Of a stretch of DNA of 15,132 bases, positions 1 to 6,699 are shown in pieces. The notes under the pieces are model-generated. The model had not been told where the DNA came from and did no database searches. It worked only from the letters and a program-made list of their open reading frames with translations. Each line of letters starts with the position of its first letter. The stretch's first letter is position 1. A program made the translations under genes and the position numbers. The DNA comes from Actinomycetota bacterium (GTDB taxonomy: Bacteria > Actinomycetota > Actinomycetes > S36-B12). The stretch lies in NCBI GenBank assembly GCA_010029945.1, contig RGQW01000022.1:1-15132 (forward strand), written 5' to 3'.

Positions 1-1
1 G

Positions 2-901
2 CCACGGGCGAAAGCGAAGAAGACCTGGTGGTCGTGGGGACTGCTTGTCCCGGTCCTTGTCTTCTTCATTTTGATGAACGTCGTCCCCACCATCTGGATG
101 TTGGGGCTCAGCTTCTACAACTACACGTTGACGTCGTCGGGAGCTCCCCGATTTATCGGCATGGACAACTACAACCAGTTGGCCAGCGCCGGTCCGCTGT
201 GGTTGTCCCTGGGCCGCACGTTCATCTTCATGGTTCTCGCGGTAGCGATACAAACGGTCCTCGGGGCCGTCGTGGGCTACCTTTTTTGGAAGAGCAACAA
301 GGTGCCCGGCCGTCGCCTCGCGCTCACGCTGCTCTTTACTCCGATGATCCTGACCCCGTTGTCCTCGGGTCTTTTCTGGCGCTTGATGCTCGACCCGGTT
401 TTTGGGGTTATCAACTACTTCGGTGAACTCATCGGCTTGGAAAAAATCGACTTCACTACCGATGCCACGCTGGCGTTTCCTGCCGTACTCGTGGTCGATA
501 GTTGGATGTGGATCCCGTTCATGGCCTTGATGACGCTGGCGGCCCTGGGATCGGTCCCGAAGGCCGAACTGGAAGCCGCCCAGGTGGACAACCTGTCCTT
601 CTGGCAGCGGCTGATCCACGTGATCATCCCGGCAGGAAAGTTCATCATCATCCTGGGAATCCTGCTGCGAACCATCGATGTGTTCAAGACCATGGATCTG
701 GTCTATCTGATGACCAACGGCGGGCCGGGCGACCGCACCGAACTCATCGCGGTTGCGCTCTACCGCTTGGCCTTCAAGAGCTTCAACCTTGGCTACTCAT
801 CGGCGCTGGCGGTGCTGCTGCTGTTTATCGCAATCGCGCTGACGTCCATTTACCTCTTCGTGCTCAATCTGCGGTCCCGACGGGAGGCTGAGAACGCATG
901 A
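2..901 (+). CDS. Sugar/polyol ABC transporter permease 1 (MalF/UgpA type), 5' partial
   Basis: Membrane subunit of a binding-protein-dependent carbohydrate importer. The reading frame is open to the left edge. The first internal ATG (position 71) would cut the first transmembrane helix, because the codons before it encode a basic stretch followed by WWSWGLLVPVLVFF, so the true start lies outside the window. About 299 residues are visible, close to full length. The cytoplasmic EAA loop that docks on the ATPases begins at 572 (EAAQVDNLSFWQRL, then IIP). The family consensus has DG where this has DN. Downstream, the segment with TNGGPGDRTE and LGYSSALAV is typical of MalF-type permeases. The stop overlaps the next start as ATGA. 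Substrate cannot be read from a permease; the operon suggests a polyol or small ketose. Confidence 0.93.
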   Translation, partial: PRAKAKKTWWSWGLLVPVLVFFILMNVVPTIWMLGLSFYNYTLTSSGAPRFIGMDNYNQLASAGPLWLSLGRTFIFMVLAVAIQTVLGAVVGYLFWKSNKVPGRRLALTLLFTPMILTPLSSGLFWRLMLDPVFGVINYFGELIGLEKIDFTTDATLAFPAVLVVDSWMWIPFMALMTLAALGSVPKAELEAAQVDNLSFWQRLIHVIIPAGKFIIILGILLRTIDVFKTMDLVYLMTNGGPGDRTELIAVALYRLAFKSFNLGYSSALAVLLLFIAIALTSIYLFVLNLRSRREAENA

Positions 902-1791
902 CATCCCCCATTCATGATTCGCCGGTTGTGCTGCCGGAGGAGAACGCGCCGAGCAAGCGCAATGACAAGGAACGCCGCCTGACTATCTCAGGTGTCATTG
1001 CGTGGATCGTCGCGCTCATCTTCTTCGCGCCGATCTTCTGGATCTTCCTCGCGGCCCTCAAGACCGACAACACGATCCTGGCCTACCCGCCGAAGTTCAT
1101 CTTCACCCCGACGCTGGAGAATTTCGCGGCCTTGATCACGAAACCAAACGTTGGTCTGTACTTCTTCAACAGCGTCTTCCTGTCGGTCGGGTCCGTCGCC
1201 ATCGCGATTGTCGTGTCCTACCTCGCGGCTTACTCCTTCTCGCGCTTCAAGCCTGCAGGCACGGACTTCTTGATGTTCCTGCTGCTGTCTACGCGATTCG
1301 TTCCTGCTGCGGCCTTCGTGATTCCGTTCTTCCAACTCTTCGGAATCTTGAACTTCAAGGACAGTTACGTAGGTCTGCTGATCTTCTACGTCATGTTCTC
1401 GGTGCCGTTCTCCGTGTGGATCCTCAAAGGGTTCATCGACGGTGTTTCGCAGAGATTCGACGAGACAGGTCTGGTGAATGGAGCGTCACGAGCGCACGTG
1501 ATTTTCAAGGTGGTTCTTCCTCAGGTGAAGCCCGGGCTCGTTGCCGCTTTCGTGTTCAACATCATCTTTGTCTGGAACGAGTTCTTGTTTAACTTCCAAC
1601 TGGGTGGTCGAAACACCTCGACCATCCCCGTCGCTCTGTTTACGAGCTTGTACGACGGAGGGGCAACCAACTGGCCGTACGTGGCGTCTCTGGGAACCGC
1701 GTATGTGTTACCGCTCGCGATACTCATCTTCTTCTTCCAGAAGTACCTGCTGGTGGGTATGACCTTCGGAACCGTGCGAGGTGAGGTCTGA
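898..1791 (+). CDS. Sugar/polyol ABC transporter permease 2 (MalG/UgpE type)
   Basis: Second membrane subunit, 297 residues, pairing with the preceding permease to form the translocation channel. A hydrophilic N-terminus of about 30 residues is followed by a first helix (roughly residues 33-53, rich in I, F and W) and further hydrophobic segments. The EAA-loop region starts at about 1456: FDETGLVNGASRAHVIF, ending in VVLP. The canonical EAA triad is degenerate (ETG), but NGAS keeps the Gly of the loop. The C-terminus (VGMTFGTVRGEV) is typical of MalG-type proteins, which usually end in a G..GAVKG-like tail. It overlaps the upstream gene by 4 bases and the next gene by 1 base (TGATG), so translation is probably coupled. 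Confidence 0.93.
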   Translation: MTSPIHDSPVVLPEENAPSKRNDKERRLTISGVIAWIVALIFFAPIFWIFLAALKTDNTILAYPPKFIFTPTLENFAALITKPNVGLYFFNSVFLSVGSVAIAIVVSYLAAYSFSRFKPAGTDFLMFLLLSTRFVPAAAFVIPFFQLFGILNFKDSYVGLLIFYVMFSVPFSVWILKGFIDGVSQRFDETGLVNGASRAHVIFKVVLPQVKPGLVAAFVFNIIFVWNEFLFNFQLGGRNTSTIPVALFTSLYDGGATNWPYVASLGTAYVLPLAILIFFFQKYLLVGMTFGTVRGEV

Positions 1792-2108
1792 TGTCGGCAC
1801 CGGTGACCGAAACCGTCGAGAAGGGCAAAAGCAAGGTCGCTTTCGCGCGGCGCGCCCAGAACTGGGTGATGGCGTTCTTGATCATCTCCCTGCTGTGTGT
1901 GGCGCAGCCGTTCTCGCTTCAGTTATACGGATACGGCATCTTCCTTTTGGGAATCGCTGTGTTCCTGCAGATCGCCGTCAGCAATGTGACACCGACAGCC
2001 GGCGTCCGAGCCACGGTTGTCAAGTCCGTCATCATCATCGCGGTCATCATCGCCATTTTTGCTTTCAGCATTTGGGTGACTCCGATTCTCGTTGAAATGG
2101 GAAGGTAG
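1791..2108 (+). CDS. Small three-helix membrane protein in ABC operon
   Basis: A 105-residue integral membrane protein of unknown function. The N-terminus (1-24) is polar and basic. Three hydrophobic segments follow at about 25-43, 46-64 and 79-100; the last contains SVIIIAVIIAIFAFSIW. It has no cleavable signal peptide or known motif. It sits between the permeases and the ATPases, overlapping the permease stop by one base and ending 2 bases before the next GTG. That placement is hard to reconcile with a spurious ORF. Rhizobial glycerol importers (GlpSTPQUV) also carry a small membrane protein, GlpU. The analogy is positional only: I do not see DUF2160-like sequence here. A role as accessory subunit of the importer is inference. 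Confidence 0.85.
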   Translation: MSAPVTETVEKGKSKVAFARRAQNWVMAFLIISLLCVAQPFSLQLYGYGIFLLGIAVFLQIAVSNVTPTAGVRATVVKSVIIIAVIIAIFAFSIWVTPILVEMGR

Positions 2109-2110
2109 TT

Positions 2111-3232
2111 GTGTCTGAAGCAGCCGCGCCGGCAGCATCTGCCCTAGCGCTTTCCGGGGTCTTTAAGGGATACGGATCCACGCAGGTTCTCGAGAACTGC
2201 ACTATGAGCGTGAATTCTGGAGACTTCTACGTTGTCTCAGGAGCTCCCAGCTCAGGTAAGTCCGTCCTGCTGCGCATCGTGCTCGGACTCGAGCCCGCCG
2301 ACGCCGGCACTGTTCATCTCGGTGGCAAGGACGTGACGTCAGACGGTCCGCAAGAGCGGCACGTCGGCTACGTCCCTCAGTCCTTTGCGCTTTTCCCGAA
2401 TAAGTCGGTGCGGGAGAACATCTTGTATCCGATGCGCCTAGACAAGGTCGGCAAGGTCGAGATGCAAGAGACCCTGGATCGGGTGTGCGAGCTCCTCGCA
2501 ATTGAAGATCTCTTGGACAAGCGGCCGGATCAACTCAGTGGTGGGCAAAAGCAGCGAACAGCGATCGCCCGGGGCTTGGCTAAGCAAACGGACTTCTTCG
2601 TCCTCGACGATCCCCTGGTCGGCCTTGACTTCAAATTGCGCGAGCGACTTATCGACGATCTGAAGGCAACACGATCCGCACTCGGGGTCACCTTTTTGTA
2701 CTCGACGTCCGACTCGCTGGAATCCTTGTTGCTTGCCTCTCGCGTGGGTGTGTTGGCAGATGGCGGCATTTCGGAAGAGGGCGACCTCGACGAGGTCTAC
2801 GACAACCCCCAGACTGCGTCGTCGATGCAAGCCCTCGGATTCCCCAGCGCAAACCTCGTCGACGGTGATGTGCGGTCCGTGGGGTCATCCAAGATGTGCT
2901 CGACAGTGCTCGGCGACGTCGAGGTGAGCGGCGATGTCGCTCCCGGCCCGGTCCTCGTGGGAATCCGATCCGAACATGTCCAAGTGGGTACGGCGCGAGA
3001 GGGCGCTATCTCCTGCTCGGCGACGTTGATGTTCACCGAAGACGTCGGGGGATCAGAAATTCTCTACCTCGAGGTCGACGGTGTACCCATGTCGACGGTC
3101 CTCGGTTCGGGAAGTGAGGCTCTCGCCGCGATCGGTAGTGGGAGCGTCAATATCGCTGTAGACCCGACCTCATTTGTCCTCTTCGACCCGGTGAGTCGAA
3201 CCCGCGTAGGCCAGGGAGTGCAACATGGCTGA
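2111..3232 (+). CDS. Polyol ABC transporter ATPase 1 (GlpS-like, degenerate Walker B/H-loop)
   Basis: Nucleotide-binding subunit, 373 residues, with an N-terminal ABC domain and a C-terminal TOBE-like region (about 240-370). Walker A is GAPSSGKS (44-51), the Q-loop Gln is 90, and the signature LSGGQ (142-146) is intact. Two catalytic positions deviate: the Glu after the Walker B Asp is Asp (D166-D167), and the H-loop His is Ser200 (YSTSD in place of YVTHD). It should bind ATP, but its own site is predicted weak or inactive, while its LSGGQ completes the partner's site. GTG start with GGGAAGG just upstream, 2 bases after the previous stop. As I recall, rhizobial GlpS proteins show a comparable loss of the switch His. 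Confidence 0.93.
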   Translation: MSEAAAPAASALALSGVFKGYGSTQVLENCTMSVNSGDFYVVSGAPSSGKSVLLRIVLGLEPADAGTVHLGGKDVTSDGPQERHVGYVPQSFALFPNKSVRENILYPMRLDKVGKVEMQETLDRVCELLAIEDLLDKRPDQLSGGQKQRTAIARGLAKQTDFFVLDDPLVGLDFKLRERLIDDLKATRSALGVTFLYSTSDSLESLLLASRVGVLADGGISEEGDLDEVYDNPQTASSMQALGFPSANLVDGDVRSVGSSKMCSTVLGDVEVSGDVAPGPVLVGIRSEHVQVGTAREGAISCSATLMFTEDVGGSEILYLEVDGVPMSTVLGSGSEALAAIGSGSVNIAVDPTSFVLFDPVSRTRVGQGVQHG

Positions 3233-4310
3233 TGTTCGCATAGAAGGCATCTCGAAGTACTTCGGTGACTTCGGAGCCGTGAAAGAGGTCTCCACGGTCT
3301 TCGAAGAGGGAACGGTGACGGTCCTCCTCGGTCCGTCGGGGTGTGGCAAGACGACACTCATGCGCATGATCGTCGGATTGGAAACGCCGACCACGGGAAG
3401 CGTCATGATCGGCGACACGGACGTGACGCGGGTTCCCACCAACAAGCGTCAGATCGGAATGGTGTTCCAGTACCCGGTCATCTACCGCGGAACCACCGTG
3501 GCTCGAAATCTCGAGCTGCCACTCATCGCCGCCAAGATGGACTCATCTGCTCGCAAGAAGCGGATCGATGAGATGGCGGAGATCATCGGGCTTACCGATG
3601 TCCTCGAAACGAACGTGGACCGCTTGGACAACGCTGGGAGGCAGAAGGTCGCTGTGGCCCGCGAAGTGGCCCGCCAACCAGAGGTGCTCCTCTTCGATGA
3701 GCCGATCACGAACGTGGACCTCACTTCTAAGTTGGAGCTCAAGCGATCGTTGAAACAGCTGTTCACCGAGTTGCGTCAGACCATCATCTACGTCACGCAT
3801 GACCAGACCGAAGCCATGAGTCTTGCGGACAAGATCGCCCTGATGAATACCGGTCGTATCGTCCAACTCGATGCTCCGCGGGTCGTGTATGACCGACCGG
3901 ACGACGTGTTCGCTGGCTGGTTCTTGGGTAGCCCGGGCATGAACTTCCTGCGGACGGGCTTCGTCGTCGAAGGTTCGTCGCTGCACAGTCCCTTGCTGGC
4001 GTCACCTATTTCGGTAGGTGCCGAAGCGCAGCACGCAACCACGATGGGCATCCGGCCTGAGCAGTTGACGGCCTCCCTCGAAGAGCAGCCAGATCACGTG
4101 CGGGCGGAGATCGTCGACAAAGCCATCACTATCGGTGGCCGCATGCTTCTCGGCGTCAAGGTTCAGGATCTCGAGATCAAGGCCGTCGTCGAACACGACA
4201 TCGGCAAGAACGCCTCGTCCTCCATCTGGATCAAATTGCCGCGGGAGAATCTGCACCTGTTCGATGCCCACGACCGAAAGATCGAAGCCGGTCTGCAATC
4301 CGTTGGTTGA
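3225..4310 (+). CDS. Polyol ABC transporter ATPase 2 (GlpT-like, degenerate signature)
   Basis: Second nucleotide-binding subunit, 361 residues, ABC domain plus C-terminal TOBE-like domain. Walker A GPSGCGKTT (36-44), Q-loop Gln82, Walker B with catalytic Glu (FDEP, D158-E159) and H-loop His192 (YVTHDQTEAM) are all canonical. The signature is not: LSGGQ is replaced by LDNAG (134-138, nucleotides 3624-3638). Paired with the preceding ATPase it would supply the intact Walker/H-loop half of the single competent site. The segment FLGSPGMNF (about residue 235 onward) resembles the GSPGMN motif of carbohydrate-importer ATPases, including GlpT types. ATG start preceded by GGGAG; overlaps the upstream stop by 8 bases. 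Confidence 0.94.
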   Translation: MADVRIEGISKYFGDFGAVKEVSTVFEEGTVTVLLGPSGCGKTTLMRMIVGLETPTTGSVMIGDTDVTRVPTNKRQIGMVFQYPVIYRGTTVARNLELPLIAAKMDSSARKKRIDEMAEIIGLTDVLETNVDRLDNAGRQKVAVAREVARQPEVLLFDEPITNVDLTSKLELKRSLKQLFTELRQTIIYVTHDQTEAMSLADKIALMNTGRIVQLDAPRVVYDRPDDVFAGWFLGSPGMNFLRTGFVVEGSSLHSPLLASPISVGAEAQHATTMGIRPEQLTASLEEQPDHVRAEIVDKAITIGGRMLLGVKVQDLEIKAVVEHDIGKNASSSIWIKLPRENLHLFDAHDRKIEAGLQSVG

Positions 4311-5022
4311 TGCGCCGTGGATCGGGTCCAACCTGAAGATGGCCCTCGGTCGCGAGGAAACCCTTCGGCTGGTTGAGCATGTTGCGGGCCTAGACGATGG
4401 TGCCCAGCGAGCCCTCGTTGTTTCGATGCCGTTCCTCGGCGAGTCCGTCGCGGCAGCGCAGGGATCCGGGTTGCGCATAGGAGTCCAGGGCTGTTCCACC
4501 CACGAGCGAGGTGCCTATACGGGAGAGGTAGCTGCGCAGGACGTTGCGTCGATGGGTGCCGACTTCGTCATGGTGGGGCACGCGGAACGGGTTGCGTTAG
4601 GCGAGTCGCTCGAGTCCTTCGCTGAACAAGTGCAGCGCGCCCGGGAAGCGAACCTGAATGTGTTGGTGTGCGTGGGAGAGGAAGCGCAGGGAGATCACGA
4701 CAGTGACGACCTGATCGCGCAGGCACACCTGATCGCCGGCGGTCAGTTTCGCCACGGCGACGTCCTGGCATACGAGCCCTATTGGGCGATTGGGGAGGCG
4801 GGACGCGAGGCGCCGGTGGATTATGTTGATGCGAGGATGACCCGCGTGCGGTCAGCACTCGGGGACGACGTGACCTTTGTCTACGGGGGGAGCGTCAACG
4901 AGGGCAACTGTGCTCAGCTTGCATCTCTTGATGGAGCTTCGGGGGTATTTGTCGGACGTGCGGCCTGGAGTCCCGACAAGTGGAGTGGGATTGAGGCCCG
5001 GGTGAGAGGAGAAAGTCAATGA
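4303..5022 (+). CDS. tpiA: Triosephosphate isomerase-like, probable tetrulose-phosphate isomerase (EryH/LerI type)
   Basis: TIM-barrel isomerase of about 239 residues with the TPI catalytic set: Lys12 (SNLKM), His93 (VGHAER), Glu158 (YEPYWAIGEAG) and the YGGSV phosphate loop. Loop 6 reads AIGEAGREAP followed by DYVDAR rather than AIGTGK. The N-terminal GNWKMN is GSNLKM, and SERR is AERV. Such divergence, plus co-transcription with an EryI-like RpiB, points to L-erythrulose-1-phosphate isomerase (EryH/LerI) rather than the glycolytic enzyme; this is inference. No ATG fits. TTG at 4303 puts the barrel start at the family position and overlaps the previous gene by 8 bases. ATG 4264 would add 13 residues from inside that gene. 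Confidence 0.88.
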   Translation: MVDAPWIGSNLKMALGREETLRLVEHVAGLDDGAQRALVVSMPFLGESVAAAQGSGLRIGVQGCSTHERGAYTGEVAAQDVASMGADFVMVGHAERVALGESLESFAEQVQRAREANLNVLVCVGEEAQGDHDSDDLIAQAHLIAGGQFRHGDVLAYEPYWAIGEAGREAPVDYVDARMTRVRSALGDDVTFVYGGSVNEGNCAQLASLDGASGVFVGRAAWSPDKWSGIEARVRGESQ

Positions 5023-5492
5023 AGCAGTGGTCGTTGGCGTTGGGATGCGACGAGGCGGGTTTCGCCCTTAAGGAGTATCTGCGAGACAAACTCGCGTCAG
5101 ACCCTCGGGTGGCAGGCGTAAGCGATAGTGGAGTACTTGACGGGCAAGACTCAACGGCCTATCCGGAGATCGGACTCAAGGTGGCGACGGACGTCGCGGC
5201 CGGAGACGCTCAGCGGGCTCTGTTGATCTGTGGAACGGGAATCGGCATGGCCATTTCCGCGAACAAGGTCAAGGGAATCAGAGCGACGACGGCGCACGAC
5301 GTCTATTCCGTCGAGCGATCGGTTCTCAGCAACAACTGCCAGGTGCTCACTCTTGGTGCTCGCGTTGTCGCCCCCGAATTGGCCTGGACGCTCGTTGACA
5401 GGTGGCTTGACCTCGAGTTCGACGACTCGTCCCCGTCAGCGGCGAAGGTCCAGATCATTACCGACTATGACGAAGGTGGAACATCATCGTGA
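5019..5492 (+). CDS. rpiB: RpiB-family isomerase, probable D-erythrulose-4-phosphate isomerase (EryI/DerI type)
   Basis: RpiB/LacAB-fold isomerase, 157 residues. The catalytic Cys71 and phosphate/anion loop are clear (ICGTGIGMAISANK, 70-83). Two positions usually His in ribose-5-phosphate isomerase B differ: GCDEAG (9-14) has Glu12 where RpiB has His, and the R-x-H-N-D segment is VLSNN (102-106), with Ser104 in place of the ring-opening His. AHDVYSVERSVLSNN closely resembles what I recall of erythritol-pathway EryI proteins. Tetrulose phosphates are acyclic, so loss of the ring-opening His is sensible. Expected reaction: D-erythrulose-4-P to D-erythrose-4-P. ATG overlaps the tpiA-like stop (ATGA), preceded by GAGGAGAA. 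Substrate remains inference. Confidence 0.93.
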   Translation: MKQWSLALGCDEAGFALKEYLRDKLASDPRVAGVSDSGVLDGQDSTAYPEIGLKVATDVAAGDAQRALLICGTGIGMAISANKVKGIRATTAHDVYSVERSVLSNNCQVLTLGARVVAPELAWTLVDRWLDLEFDDSSPSAAKVQIITDYDEGGTSS

Positions 5493-6028
5493 CCCACGAC
5501 AAAACCCTGGAGGGCTTGAAGGCCTGCGTGCTTGCTGCCGAAGGCGCCGAAGATCTCGAGTACTACGTCACCCTCATGCGACTGCAAGAAGAGGGTGTCG
5601 CCGTGGATACCGTTGCCCTGTCGATGGATTCCTTTGCCGGCAAGAACGGCTTGAAGATCACGCCGGACCTGACCATCGATGAGGCAGCGGGAATCGCGTA
5701 TGACGTCGTCGTCCTGCCGGGAGGTTGGGCACCGGACAAGTTGCGCAGATCCGAACCTGTTCTCGAGCTCATCCGCAACCGGTACGAAGCCGGTGCGGTG
5801 GTAGCGGCGATCTGTCACGGACCATGGCTGCTGATCTCAGCGGGCCTGGTCCAAGGGCGTAGGGCAACCGGGTCCCTAGGTATCAAGGACGACTTAGAGA
5901 ATGCCGGAGCCGTGTGGGTCGACGAAAGCGCTTTTGTCGACGGTCAACTCGTGTGGGGACGAGTTGTTGCCGATATTCCGAACTTCTGCGGCGCGCTGGT
6001 GTCACGCTTGCGCGAGTACGCGAAATAG
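5489..6028 (+). CDS. DJ-1/PfpI family protein (deglycase/glyoxalase-like)
   Basis: Single-domain DJ-1/PfpI protein, 179 residues. The nucleophile elbow is AAICHGPWLL with Cys109-His110, and Glu21 (GAEDLE) fits the conserved acidic partner. VVVLPGGWAPDKLR (73-86) and the AGAVWVDE...VDGQLV region are PfpI/YhbO-like. Members are described as proteases, glyoxalase III or deglycases acting on dicarbonyls. In an operon producing triose or tetrose phosphates, removal of reactive dicarbonyls is the most economical guess, but a pathway-specific role is open. GTG start overlaps the rpiB-like stop by 4 bases (GTGA), so it belongs to the operon and seems to be its last gene; the convergent dhaL stops 17 bases away. 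Confidence 0.9.
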   Translation: MTHDKTLEGLKACVLAAEGAEDLEYYVTLMRLQEEGVAVDTVALSMDSFAGKNGLKITPDLTIDEAAGIAYDVVVLPGGWAPDKLRRSEPVLELIRNRYEAGAVVAAICHGPWLLISAGLVQGRRATGSLGIKDDLENAGAVWVDESAFVDGQLVWGRVVADIPNFCGALVSRLREYAK

Positions 6029-6045
6029 CGTCAAGCGCTCGAAAG

Positions 6046-6690
6046 CTAGCTCCGCACGTTTGCGGCGAAAGCCGCCACTGATTCCAGAATGATGGCCAGG
6101 GAGGTCGCTCCCGCATCTTGGTGGCCGACTGCCCGGTCGGCAAGGCGGGACGCCCTGCCTTTCATCGGCTTCAGATCTTTCGTTGCCTCCGCTGCCCCTC
6201 GAGCCGTCACCGCGGCCTGTTCCAGGGACGAAACGAGATCCTCACCTTCGAGGCTGGCGAGTTTCTCGATGGCGGGATGGAACGAGTCGAGCAGGGTCTT
6301 GTCTCCCAACTCGGCTCCGCCCAACTGCTGGATCGCATCGAACATGGCCTGATAGATCTGCACCCAGTCCGACACGGAGCTGACATCGGCTTTGCCTGAG
6401 CACGCCTCAGCGGCGGCCGCGAAGGCGACCTCGTACAGCGGGCCGATGGTGGCCCCGACCTCGATGGCGTACGCATCGGAGGCGGCTTGAAAGGCCTGTT
6501 CAACGCTGGGGTCGGGGGGAAGGTCGTCCATCGCTCGCCGGACGGCGCGCATCCCGATCGTCATGCTCACGCCGTGGTCACCATCACCGACTTCACCGTC
6601 GAGGTCACAGAGGAAGTCTTTGTTCGATTCCACGTCGATGGCGACCTGCTCGAGCAGGAGTCGGACGGAGTCTCCGGTCAGGGTTGGCAT
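6046..6690 (-). CDS. dhaL: Dihydroxyacetone kinase-type subunit DhaL (ATP/ADP-binding)
   Basis: Nucleotide-binding subunit of a two-component Dha-type kinase, 214 residues, all-helical. LDGEVGDGDHGVSM holds the three metal-binding Asp residues (31, 36, 38). GDKTLLDSFHPA and GRASRLADRAVGHQDAG are the other family signatures; the usual DPGA is DAGA here. It lies 9 bases downstream of dhaK, with an AGGAG ribosome site in that gap. No DhaM or other PTS component is visible, so whether it uses ATP directly or phosphoryl transfer from DhaM cannot be decided from the window. With the isomerases next door, a tetrulose kinase role is as likely as dihydroxyacetone phosphorylation. Confidence 0.93.
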   Translation of the reverse strand: MPTLTGDSVRLLLEQVAIDVESNKDFLCDLDGEVGDGDHGVSMTIGMRAVRRAMDDLPPDPSVEQAFQAASDAYAIEVGATIGPLYEVAFAAAAEACSGKADVSSVSDWVQIYQAMFDAIQQLGGAELGDKTLLDSFHPAIEKLASLEGEDLVSSLEQAAVTARGAAEATKDLKPMKGRASRLADRAVGHQDAGATSLAIILESVAAFAANVRS

Positions 6691-6699
6691 TCGTAGCTC

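Noticed and set aside
71..73. ATG 71 as the start of the first permease
   Set aside because: The same frame is open to the window edge and encodes the first membrane helix, so the gene is truncated by the window and does not start here.
4135..4302. Upstream extension of the TPI-like gene
   Set aside because: It is Arg/Ser-rich out-of-frame sequence of the ATPase gene.
4303..5492. Reading the two isomerases as ordinary glycolytic TpiA and pentose-pathway RpiB
   Set aside because: Loop 6 divergence in the first, loss of two His residues in the second, and their coupling to a polyol importer fit the EryH/EryI pair better, though not proven.
6089..6399. Plus-strand ORFs opposite dhaL
   Set aside because: No recognisable motif and no ribosome site; the opposite strand carries all DhaL signatures.
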